Source: Chytridium lagenaria
Lineage: Eukaryota > Chytridiomycota > Chytridiomycetes > Chytridiales > Chytridiaceae
Assembly (NCBI GenBank): GCA_025449115.1
Contig: JAHLKC010000033.1
Location: 62,001-126,000, forward strand
DNA length: 64,000 nt
Direction: 5' to 3'
Of this stretch, positions 1 to 10,537 are shown piece by piece. Both the position numbers and the translations under genes were made by a program. A model generated the notes under the pieces. That model worked only from the letters and a program-made list of their open reading frames with translations. It had not been told where the DNA came from and did not search any database. Position 1 is the stretch's first letter. Each line of letters begins with the position of its first letter.

Positions 1-1148
1 GAATGGGATTTCGCTTTGAATACTCGAACGACACCGCGCATACACTTCCCCGTACACCGAAACCACGTAGACAACATCACGGAACATTGCTGTGGAAGCT
101 TTCAGGGATACGCACATCAAAATGAGATCTCCGCTTTCTCAAACGGCACCGCAAACACGTCAAAAAAAAAATTACAAGTCCACCCAACCCCAACACATTC
201 CTCCACAACATACTGGCATGAACAACAAAGATGAAGAAAAACGATGCCAAAGACCAATACTGACACGAAAAACCCAAAAACGCCATCACGGACGGATCTT
301 GGCCCAAAAAGAACCCACACTTTCCCAAACTACAACGCGGAATTCCACTTAAACTCTCACATTTATCTTTTCCTTGGCTTTTGAAGGTGGATGACACGTG
401 TAAACCAAAAAAATAAAAGGACCGGACGGATTATTCTTAATGTGTTTTTTATTACTTTTATGATAAGAGATATTTAAATGATGCAAGAATATGAAATAAT
501 CTACGGGGAAAAAAAGGACCGAGGCCGTACCTTCAAAACTAAAACACATGGATGAAAAAACAGATTACGACCACATCATCATCTATTTCATACAGATAAA
601 TAAACAACACTCCAAAACCATAAAAAAACAACCGGGGATATAATTTAACGTGATGAAATAAAAAAGAAACCTAAACCAGATAATAATAAAAACGTATAGA
701 AAAGTGTTGTGGATGACATAGATATAAAAAGTATATAAAACAGGTAGCAGGGGGGGCGGCCGGATACAAATCGTCCAGTAACTCACAATAATATAAAAAA
801 AAAAGGGCGTCCATGGAAAATACGGCCTGCTCCACGGGCTCACAGACCTCTCCTTGTTTTGGGATTAGGCAAAACAACGGATCATCACCCAAAAAACAAG
901 TCACACCCAATCGGTTGAAAAATAATTAAAATAATTGGAGAAAAAAATTAAAAAAGGGAGACGCCACTTCCTCAAAATCTCTTTTCATCTCCCACCCACT
1001 ACCCGCAAACACACCAGTGGCGACAGATGGGTGCTTTACTTATATAACTGACAGCTGAACTCGACAATATCCCTTCACTCCCACCCTCTCCACATGCATG
1101 CTGTCCTCAACACACCTCTTTGAACACAGTCACCACGCGCAAGCCGCA
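1..1148. other. Left-edge non-coding region
   Basis: No convincing gene is visible. The first 350 bases are C/A-rich with short overlapping open frames on both strands and no recognisable motif. Bases 400-950 are AT-rich with many A-runs. Bases 960-1148 lie downstream of the first zinc-finger gene, which is on the minus strand, and are probably its 3' UTR. The terminal exon of a gene outside the window cannot be excluded. Confidence 0.5.
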
Positions 1149-2985
1149 TCACTCCTCCCCACTCCCACTCTGACTCTGCTGTCTCGCCTCCGCAGCCGCC
1201 CTCTCCTCCGCCTCCTTCACAGCCCTCAACCTCAAAGTCGTCACCGAATAAGGCCCTTTGCCGTCCCCCTCTTCTCACACTCCAAATGCTTCCTCAACGA
1301 ATCCCACGCGAAAAGCTCGCCGGACAATTCGGGCACTTGAACGGTCGATCCGATGTGTGCTTGGTCCGGATGTGGCGGTGGAGATCGTGAGGACGGAGAA
1401 AGGAGGTGGGACAGTGCGGGCATAGTTTTTTGCCTGACGGGGTTGTTGTGAGGGAGGTGGAGGAGGTGGAGGAGGTGGAGGTGGTGGAGGGTGGGGAGTG
1501 GGAGGAGGCGTAGGTGGTGTGGGTGAGAGAGTGTTTTTCGAGAGCGCTGCGACGGGTGAAACGGGTTTGGCAGGTGGAGCAGATGTAACGGCCGAGAGGT
1601 TTTGGGGGGTCAGAGGGTTCAAAGGAGGTGTTGATGGTGAGGTTTTCGGTGGATCCGGTGGGGGTGTCGAGGACTGGGACGGAGGCGGGACGATCAATGT
1701 AAGTTGGTTGCCATAGTGATGCAGGGTTGGAAGGACGGGATGATTCATCGAGAGAGACATGACGACGATGTGTGAAATCACTTTGGAATCGTTGCGGATA
1801 TGGATCTTGAAGAGCATCCATGAGTGTACCGGATGGGGTTCTGTGGGGTTCGGTAAGGTTTAACAGGGAGTGGGTGGACCCTGTGGACATGTTGAGTTGG
1901 TTCAAAGGTTGTACAGGGTCTTGGGGATCGACGGGTTGAAGGAAACCCATTTGGAGCGATACGGGGTGTATTGCGGGGTTTGGATGGAGGGAGAGTTTGG
2001 AGGGATGGGAAGCGGATGGAGGAGATGGAGGGGTGTACAGTGGACGGGTTGTGGGGAGGGAGTGTGATGCTTGGTTGGAGTTGAGTGGGAGAGGAATGAG
2101 TCTGATGATGAGGGGACGGTAAAGGAAGTGGTGGAGGTGGATTGGAGGGGGTGGAATGATGGAGGAGGTGGCTGTTGTTGAAATGGGTGTTGGAGGTTGA
2201 TAGTGGTAGTGTTGATGTTGTTGTTGTTGTTGTTGCTGTTGCTGTTGCTGGTGATGAGGGAATAGGGATATGGATGAAGAGGCAGCAGATTGATTAGAGG
2301 AAATCAAAGCTGCATGCGTCAATTATGCTGGTGAATGGCATGGCCGGTTGCTGATGCTGATGATGCTGTTGCTGCGCTGGTGCGGTTGAGACGGCATAGA
2401 TGACTGGAAGATGACGTAGTTGCATTAAGCAATGCCCTGCCATCTGCATTCCTGCAGTCAATGAAGTTGCACCCCCACTCTGCTGTGTCTCCACCTCCAC
2501 ATTCGCCAACAAGGACGTTGCCGGTTGATGTTGCAGCTGTTGATGCTGTTGCTGCTGCTGCATGTGATGAAAGTCAGGGTGCTGCTGCATTTCTTGGAAG
2601 CTTCTTGTTTGAAATTGAAAAGATTCTGGGACCGGAAATACTGCGATGACGAGGAAGGTGCCACGATGGAGGAAAGTTTAAGGAGGTGACGATGGTTGAT
2701 GATGATGGAAAGTATTGCACGGGCATGCTCGTGGATGTGGGTTGGTCTATTTGATGCATTGTTTGTTGGGTGGTGGTTTTGAATGTCTTCAGAGTAGCAG
2801 GCGATGCGGGCGTGAGCAATGTCAGGGGAAGGGTAGGTGGTTGGAATGAAGAGGTTGGTCTGCTGCTGCGGTTGTAGTTGTTCAGGGGATTGCCAGCAGT
2901 CCTGTAGTGGTCGTTGTGATTGTGGTGGTGGTGGTGGAGGTTGTGGCTGTTGCTGTTGATGTGCTGCTCCTGCTCCCTGATGCAT
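1149..2985 (-). CDS. C2H2 zinc-finger transcription factor, Q-rich (frame-broken)
   Basis: Probable nuclear DNA-binding regulator. The N-terminus is rich in Gln, His and Pro (a poly-Q run near 2214-2250), followed by Ser/Thr/Pro-rich disorder. Three C2H2 fingers sit at the C-terminus: YICSTC...H-x3-H, KLCPHC...FLRPHDLHRHIRTKH and FKCPNC...FSR. The reading frame breaks inside the third finger near 1308. One extra base there restores DSLRKHLEC, as in the neighbouring paralogue at 5 kb. A second one-base loss in the G-run near 1270 would join a helical tail (LRLRAVKEAEERAAAEAR) ending at a stop at 1149. The N-terminal part also changes frame around 2600 and 2320, through small introns or indels. 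The start is taken as the ATG at 2985. The last zinc ligand of finger 3 is Cys rather than His. Target genes are unknown. Confidence 0.7.
2214..2250. repeat. CAA/CAG trinucleotide run (poly-Gln)
   Basis: A TTG/CTG triplet tract on the plus strand reads as a poly-glutamine run in the minus-strand zinc-finger gene. Such tracts are prone to length change and to sequencing slippage, which may contribute to the frame changes nearby. Confidence 0.85.
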
Positions 2986-4990
2986 GGTCCCTTTTACTTT
3001 TCTTTGACTATTCTGCTGGTAGTTGGATGGACCCTGCAGTAACAGGTGAGAGGTGTGAGGTGTTTGAGTGAGTGAATGAGGGTAAGGAGACTGATGGGGG
3101 GGGTTATATGTTCTATATGTAGATTATTCAGTTTCAGCAGAAGCGCAGGGTTTATTTCTATTAAATATACTTTTATTTATTTATTTTAAATATTGTCCAT
3201 GTTCAGATGAATGTCCGTCGTTGTCGCAGGCTTTTTCTTATTTATTTATTATTATTAATAATAATAATAAGGGTTATTTTATTTATTAATTAGAGAGTGT
3301 TTATCGAGGGCAACTCAAGAAATTAGGGAAAGAAAGAAGGGCGGATTAATTATTCTATTTTCTATTCATTATTAGTTAGTTAGTTATAAAGACAGATCAA
3401 CACTACACAATCAATCATATAATGAATAATAATAATAAAGAGTGACAACCACAGCCTCATGCAAAAAGAAGAATGTTTTCCTTTGCTGCGGTCCAACAGA
3501 CAGACCCCTCTCCTCCTTCCTTCCTTGTAAACGGTTGATTCCTGTCCAATCAAACACTTTGATGTAGGACAGTGGGCGCAAAAGACCGCTAAACCTCACC
3601 GCTGAGACCAATCATTCATTAGTATTTATTATTTTAGTAATAATAATAACAGAATGTTGGGCTGAGTCGAATATTCATATTCAAATTTTCATCTTTTTAT
3701 TTTTATTTTATTTATTTTTTTATTTATCGATTGAACCAAATTGTTTGGGTCCAGGATCAAGGTACGTCACCAGTACTACCTTTAATTATTGTTTAATAAT
3801 TAATAATTAATATAGTTATTAGATTAGGGTTCCCTTCTTTATTATTTATAAACAAGCAGCATATCGCGTGCGTGGTTGTCTCAAAGGGATATTACAAATC
3901 GGCTTGGTTAGTGCAATAAATAAACATATATTCCGATCATGTTGCTTTTTCTTATAAATCATAGCGCATCCACTCATAACTGATAATAAAAAATATTATC
4001 CGCAAACACACCCGTTCTTGTCTAATTATTTCTGTGTTTTTTTTATGGCGTCTATGGACCATCATCTGAGCCGTTATCTGCAAAATAAATTCAATATTAT
4101 TACTAAGTAAATTATAATGCTGATAAATAGATCCCTTATCAGATACGGGTGCTCGTGGCTCTAATAAGGAAACGACAAGGAGTCAGGGAGGTTGGTTATA
4201 GGAAAGAAGAAAAGAAGGGGTGATGTGCATGTGGGTCGCCAGTCAATCCTTTCATTTATTACCTTTCGATTTCGCCTTGAAATGCAGGCTCAGCCCAAAT
4301 ATGCCAACCACATAGGTACATGGTCTTTTGGTCTAGAACAGAGTCTTTGAAAGAAAAAGATTCTATGGAGATACTACTGTTGAGTGAGAAGAGTTGTAGT
4401 GCATAAAGCAAAAGTATGTATAGTCTTGTATGAAAGCTACTCTATTTGTCTACATAAAAGAGCCCATTTTTTGATCAGAGTGATTTAGATTTAAGCAATG
4501 TGTACCCAACACATACACCATGTTCATGCCTGACATTGATAAACGACGCTATTCCTAGATTTCTGGATTGATCATTAACGCAGATTCCATAACTTGATAA
4601 TAAATGCTGTGATGAGGCAAAATAAAATCCGGCCTCCCGTCTTTCATTTCCTTCCAACTTTTGATAGTAATTTTTCATCCCCGATAATTACCCTGAGCGT
4701 TTCTTAATAAAATCTGTTGGACAAATCTCGTCTACCACCTACAAAAAATTCCGATCTACACAGAATAATCGAAAGGAAAGTAAAAAAAAAAAAAAGAAAT
4801 AACCCAAAGACGCCGCGAGGTTGTTATGATAATGTCCAAACAAATTGCTACACGATGATGCGACGTGGAATGGAAATGGAAAGGGAGAATAATTGAGAAA
4901 ATATATGTACTGAGAAAATAAACAGCAAACTAAAACATTTCTATGGCAGAATCAGTCCCCTCTATATTAATAATGTATACGCATCTTTGA
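2986..4990. other. AT-rich intergenic region
   Basis: About 2 kb of AT-rich DNA separates the two zinc-finger genes. It holds TTA/TTTA microsatellite-like stretches (for example 3240-3270), a short GC-richer island near 3470-3600, and no open frame with recognisable protein features. It presumably contains the 5' regulatory region of the first zinc-finger gene and the 3' UTR of the second. No tRNA or rRNA is visible. Confidence 0.6.
3240..3270. repeat. ATT/AAT microsatellite
   Basis: A short palindrome-like run of ATT units is followed by AAT units in intergenic DNA. Read as single-stranded DNA it could fold into a hairpin. No other function is suggested. Confidence 0.7.
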
Positions 4991-6294
4991 CTAGTTCAAC
5001 ATGTTCTTCCTCCACCGTTTAACCCCGGGTATTCCCTTTATTTTTCCAACCCTTTGCCGCCCCTCCTCTCTCTCCCACTTGGTCCTCATCTTCACCTTCA
5101 TCCCCCGTGAACGCCCCATCCGTCTCTTCCGACTCCTCCATTAAACCCATTTCTTCCCGACCTCCCATATCCTCTTCATTCCCTCCTCTCCCCTTCCCAC
5201 TCCATGCCCTTCACCACCTCCCACTTTCCCTTCCCCCCTCCCCCCTTCCCCGCAACCCGATCCTCCACCTCCATATGTTTCCTCAAACTATCCGCCCTCG
5301 AAAACGTCTTCCCACACCTCCCACACAAATGCGGTCTCAAATCACTATGCCTTGTCCTCATATGTCGATGAAGATCATGAGATCTTAAAAAACACGTATC
5401 GCATTTCACGCATGCGAACCGTCGATCTGCTGCCGTCGTCTTCTTGTGGACGATCAGATGAGACGTCATGTTGGAGATTCGGGCGAACCGCATCTCGCAG
5501 CCGGGGAAGGTGCAGGGGATGTTGCGGGGTCGGGTCGTGCGGTTGCGGGATGTGGGGATGGGTGTGGAGGGGAGGGAGGGGGGGTTGGGAGGGGGGGTTT
5601 TGGCTTTGACGTAGATGATGGAAGAGCTGTCTCTTGGGATGAGTATGGACGCCGAGAATCGTCGAGAGGGTTTTGAGGGGGGAGTTGAATGGTGGAGGTG
5701 GGAAAGGGTGTATTGGGACGGTGGGGGATGGATGGTATTGCGGATAATGCGGCTGGGGGGTTGGAATGGGAAAAGATGGGGGATGATGAAGAAGATCAAG
5801 AAGTCCATGACCATTGTGTTGAGACCGCGTTTCATTCATTGACGGATGCATCCGGTTCATTCCGGTTGCTGACATCAATGGTCGATACCCCTCCAGACCT
5901 CCTCCTATCCCAGCCGACACTGTTGAAAGCGGAGGAAGCGTTCTCGAAACGTCACGAGGATGTGAAGCCAACTGGAGCAACCCCTCCATCGCTCGTTGCG
6001 TCAATGACCGTCCATCCAACATCTCTCTGAGAGACGGAGTGCTGGTCTGGAGGACCCCCATGATCGGAAGGTTGCATCAGAGAACAAAGGAGGGTTGTGG
6101 AGCTTCCTCGATGCATTGGGATGTGGACTGTGAGATGTCAGTGTTTTTGGACGTGTTGGGTTGGGGGACATGGTTTGGGTGTGTGGCGGATGTTGTTGGT
6201 GGAATGAAAGGCTTGGGCAAGCTCCTCGTTGGCAGGCCAGAAATTTTTGTAACGGTTTTGGTGATGATTTTATTTCAATGTGTGGCGTTTGCAA
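4991..6294 (-). CDS. C2H2 zinc-finger transcription factor, paralogue of the first
   Basis: Probable nuclear transcription factor. A Pro/His/Ser-rich N-terminal half is followed by three fingers: CTFPGCEMRFARISNMTSHL, FACVKC...FLRSHDLHRHMRTRH and HLCGRC...FSRADSLRKHMEVED. Fingers 2 and 3 closely match the gene at 1.1-3 kb, so the two are tandem paralogues in the same orientation. Finger 3 lacks a normal fourth ligand, since no His or Cys follows KHMEVED. The gene is split over several frames: one break near the G-run at 6058, one between 5600 and 5850 in G/C runs, and one just before 5176. The frame beyond 5176 gives an acidic tail (EEMGLMEESEETDGAF) ending at a stop at 4991. The start could be the ATG at 6294, at 6061, or in between. 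Confidence 0.68.
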
Positions 6295-6674
6295 AGGATG
6301 TCATCTCGATCATTGGTGACGAGGCATGCGCAGATATCTCCCCCTCCCTTTTCTACAGCCCATCCCCATATTGCCCAACGTACGCTTTTTGTTTTGTGAA
6401 AAGTGTCGGCCGTGTTCTTTGAGTCTCCATATACACTCACAACGATCTCTATCTTGGCATAGCTTAACACTTTTATTTAATAAACATAAATGGGTAGATT
6501 TTTAACTCTTGTCGATTTTTCTGTCATTTTAAAAGTACTCATCTGGTATTAAAACACAAAACCATCAACTGCAACGTAGGTAAAAGCATCAAACTCCAAG
6601 AAAATTCTGATACCCAAAGTCGTAAATAACGGTTTAAAAATCTATTAAATAAAAAAGAGTCTCTTTGTCACAAC
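6295..6674. other. Intergenic region, no gene seen
   Basis: AT-rich spacer between the zinc-finger gene start and the glycosyltransferase 3' end. Both neighbours are on the minus strand, so it should contain the terminator region of the glycosyltransferase and the promoter of the zinc-finger gene. Confidence 0.5.
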
Positions 6675-8236
6675 TTAAGCAGAGCCTCTTCTTTTCAAAT
6701 CCCGCGTTTGAACAAACGACTCAATCTCTTGGTCGTGCATCAGATGCGGGTCCTTCTCAATATTCTTCTTCCCCTTTCCAACTCCCTTTCCTTTCGCCTT
6801 TCCAATCGTCTTGCCCTTCCCCTTACCCTTCCCATTCACCTTACCCCTTCCCTTCCCACCCCATTTCCCAATCCTCAACGTCTTCTTTACCTCATCCACC
6901 AACCTCGGATTCACCCCACCCACCGTCATATTCGTCTTCACCAAATTCTCAAAACTCCCCTTCACAAACTTCACATACACACTCTCCTTATCCATTTTCT
7001 CCTTCATCTCCACCTCCTTTAAATCCGACATTGCCACCAACGCTCCCCTTCCTCCACCCCGCAATTTAAAAAAGGGCGGTACATCTCCAACCCAAGGTTC
7101 TTGCACAAGCCGACGAACTTGCTCCCAGTCATCCCACCCGCTTTCAACTAACACCGTGTATGGTCCCTTTTCCGCGGATTCAGTGTAGGGGTGCGGGACT
7201 TTATCAATGGTCATGACTTTTGTATCGCCATGTGAATCTTGAGGTACGACGCATCATCGATACCTTGGAGAATAGCGTTATACCCATCCTCCCCGTAAAG
7301 CGCACGAAGATGATCAAGGTATTTGTCGTCCATGTTAAAGTTATAAAAGATCTTGTTGAATTCATTAAACCATGCTGAAATGAATCGACTGCCAGGGATA
7401 GTTGCAATGAACCAACTCTCAATCACCGCATTGCGTGGGTCCACCGTGAATTTATCAAGATGGTAAGCAAACCCCTCCGAATGATGCACTTGTTGGTTGT
7501 TGTGAACAAACGAAACGGTGCCTGTCAGGATCACCGATGCGTCCATCCAGATCCCACCTTGTTCCGTGAGGATCGCGAGACGCACCCAATCGCTTTTGAA
7601 TGAATGCCAAACGTCTTCAAAGTTTTTGGGGATGGGCGTCATCACGTAATGGTGGATGTTGGAGTGGGTGATGATGGTGACGTTGTGGTCTGGGTTGAAG
7701 AGTTTCCAGGCTGATACACAATCGAGGACGGCTTGAGGGGGTTGATCTGAATCCCAGAACGTCCAGATTTTTCTGGGAATATGGGGAGGAGCGGGGAGGG
7801 GAATATCGTCGTTGACGAATTTGACTTTGACAATGTCAACGGTGCGTGCCGTGTCTAGAATCGACGTGTGGTTTGTGGCGTTGGTCGATAAAGTATGGTT
7901 TGGAGTCATATGGCCTGTGATGTTGTTTTGAATCTCCATCATCGACTCGGAGACCACGATCGATGATGAGGTGGTGGTTCCGCAGACTTCCGCAAACAAC
8001 GTCTTGTTCCCTCGCATCCGGTTCAACGCGTCTTCAAACGTCAACCCTGCATCTCCTTTCCATGATGTTGCAAAGGTGTTGGGAAGGCTGAAGTTTCGAA
8101 CCTTGACGTTGTAGATGATGGAGGTGGGATCCATGCTTGGGTTTGTGGTGGCTATACTCCAGAGTTGAACTGTGGCGGTGAGGCCTATGAAGGCGAGGAT
8201 GGCGAAGAGAGCCAGATCTATGACGCGCTGTTTCAT
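6675..8236 (-). CDS. Caps_synth/GT32-like glycosyltransferase, type II membrane protein
   Basis: Likely Golgi sugar transferase. An N-terminal hydrophobic anchor (LALFAILAFIGLTATVQLW, residues about 8-26) is followed by a stem with many N-glycosylation sequons. The catalytic domain contains IPRKIWTFWDSDQPP and DWVRLAILTEQGGIWMDASV, which carries the D-x-S/DxD-like nucleotide-sugar motif typical of the capsular polysaccharide synthesis family (PF05704). The frame breaks at about 7213. One added A in the run before GTCATG joins AIQK to VMTIDKVP, as expected for the family. The remaining C-terminus includes an unusual Lys/Gly-rich tract (GKGKGKGKTIGKAKGKG). No introns are evident. It is divergently transcribed from the GT49 gene at 8826. 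The acceptor and the sugar are unknown. Confidence 0.75.
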
Positions 8237-8825
8237 TTTCTGGATGGTTTGTTAGCTTCTTATCGAAATACTTGTCCTTACATTCAAGGATTCTATTGCG
8301 CTGGGATACGTTTTAAGTTAAAAGTGGGATGAGGGGGGGAAAAGAATAACATTGACCGTTCATCTTATACGAGGCGGACGCCTTACAGCTTGACACAATT
8401 CTGTCTCCATCTGTCTCGCACGGTCACCTATCACGTTGCTTGAAGGAACAAAGGACGTTTTGAGTCTTGATGGGTCAAACCTTCAACCTCTTCGATGACT
8501 GGTGCTGATACATTCATAAGGCGAAGGGTGATTGGAGCATCGTCACCCAATAATCAAACGACTTGAAGTGCGGAGTTTAACAAAGATTTGCCTTCGACGG
8601 CCGACGCACCTGCAAACATTATTTTCTTTTGGAGTTATATTTTTTTAAGTTGATAAATACGGTGGAAGGCAAAGCAGGAAGGAACTGCTGACCAACGACC
8701 ATGGCAATCTCTTGTTCCCAACATGGGCAGGTTCCAGCGGCATCGTCAACTTTACGGTTGAGAATGCAAAACACTTTGACTTGTCGCAATAACCCTCGAC
8801 ACAAACACTTGAAAACGTAGAAGCG
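8237..8825. promoter_or_regulatory. Shared divergent promoter of two glycosyltransferase genes
   Basis: This 589-bp spacer lies between the start codons of the minus-strand Caps_synth-like gene (8236) and the plus-strand GT49 gene (8826). It must hold both promoters. I see no clear TATA box or named operator. Co-regulation is an inference from the layout only. Confidence 0.5.
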
Positions 8826-10421
8826 ATGCGACTCTCAACTGCTGCCGAATGGCTGCTGGCGACATTGACTCTTTTCGGTATCATAAGTCAGATTGAGACA
8901 TCACTGTCACCTGCTGATATTGGGCCTGTCAACAATGCCGACACTGGTGATTTGGATCATACAGGCACCGCAAGACCTGGGCGTGCACCTCACACCAAAA
9001 AGCAGTTCGTCATTCCCAAAGGCTTTGTTGGAGATTTTGCCGGTCTCTTTAAAGACTTTCGATCGAAAATATCAACCCCTTTTGACATCATTAGTGATGA
9101 TGACGGAATCTACTCTGGGGAGCACCACATTCCTTACATCACTGCCCCATCTCACTTTACATTCGGAAGCCCATCTGCAGCCTCCACATCACGCACACGA
9201 CGTAGAAAAGGTCAAGTTGTGATGATGGCTGAAGAAGAATCTGCACCGACTATCACCATTTTCACTCAGACAAGTCTTGACCGCGTTGACATGCTGCCTG
9301 ATCTTGTTGATCGTTGGGACGGACATGTGTCTGTTGCGTTGTACGTGGCAACGTTTGCGGAGCTACCGAAACTTAGTGATGCGCTGAAAATGCTTCAACA
9401 AAGGTTTATTGAAATGGGGGAAGGGAAGTTTATCACAGTGTCACTTCTCTTTGGATTCGAGTTTCTCATTTCCATGGGGTACGATTATGATGAGTCTGAT
9501 AGACCTCCATGGATGTTTCTCCCGCGAAACAACAGAGTCCTCGCTTGGACATGGAAGATCAAACCGTGACTTCCAGAAGAGAATCACAGGGCTGGTCACC
9601 GCAAACACTCAAGACCTCTTCGCAATTCTGAAATGCCCCCAAGGCTCATTCAAAGCCGTCGTCTTTTCCACCCCTACGACTTCCTCTTCCCCATCAACAG
9701 TCTTCGCAACCTCGCCTCTCCAATCCATCACCTCCCTTGTTCTCTCTCTCGATATTGACTTCCTCCCCTCCTTCCGAGCCCACTCCATTCTAACCTCAAA
9801 GCCTTACCTTTCCCTCCTCACAAACACCACTTTCCCCGCTACCATCATCCTCCCCGCCTTCGAATTCATCAACACACCCAGAAAACCCTTCCCAATTCTC
9901 ACCCTCGACTACCTCCGCTCCTCATGTCTAACATCCTCCATCCTTCCCTTCCACGCTCAACCCCTCCCACACCAACCCTCCCCAAACACTCGCCCATTCT
10001 GCTCCGGAAACACCACATCCCCACCAACCCACAAAATCACCTCTGCCCATCTCGCTACAAACTATCAAGAATTCTTCACCCAAAACGCTACACCCGTTCC
10101 ATACCCCGCCCTGCTACCCCTCACCGTATTGACCGGAAATTCGAACCGTATGTTCTTGCGAGACGGGAACTGGTGCCAGAGTTTGATGAGACGTTTAGAG
10201 GGTATGGGTTCAATAAGCGCGCGCATTCTATTATGATGCAGGCGATGAGGGTGAAGTTTTTTGTGGCGAGGCAGGCGTTTGTGGTGCATAGGCCACATGG
10301 CTTGAGTGACGGCAAAAACAAGTTGTTGGGAAGTGTAAAAAAGACTGTAGGGAGAGCTTATAAAAGGTTCATGGAAGATGTGAGAAGCAAGCATCTGAAA
10401 CAGTCGGCGTCGTTGAAGTAA
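8826..10421 (+). CDS. GT49 (LARGE/B4GAT1-like) glycosyltransferase, frame-broken
   Basis: Probable Golgi type II glycosyltransferase. A hydrophobic N-terminal anchor (residues about 8-25) precedes the GT49 domain. Visible landmarks are TITIFTQTSLDRV, FLFPINSLRNLA, the DxD-containing strand LSLDIDFLPSF, and the C-terminal block FEPYVLARRELVPEFDETF followed by GYGFNKRAHSIMMQAM and FVVHRPH. This order matches the family (PF13896). The landmarks lie in different frames: breaks occur near 9560, between 9640 and 9660, near 9712 and near 10130. Because adjacent essential genes also carry single-base indels, sequence error is the simplest explanation. With at least four breaks, a true pseudogene remains possible. 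In animals this family extends glycans such as matriglycan on dystroglycan. The fungal substrate is unknown. Confidence 0.72.
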
Positions 10422-10537
10422 ATGTACATATATATTATGGTGTCTTTTTTGAATTATCAATGGAGACTCGAATGTTTTGCTCTTTAAATATATTGGTCTT
10501 TATGCCTTCGAAATGTATCTGGCTAGCAGCATTCTTT

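Noticed and set aside
1275..1817. 180-codon proline-rich open frame overlapping the zinc-finger gene
   Set aside because: It is the shifted frame of the same strand, produced by the biased Pro/Ser codons of the real gene.
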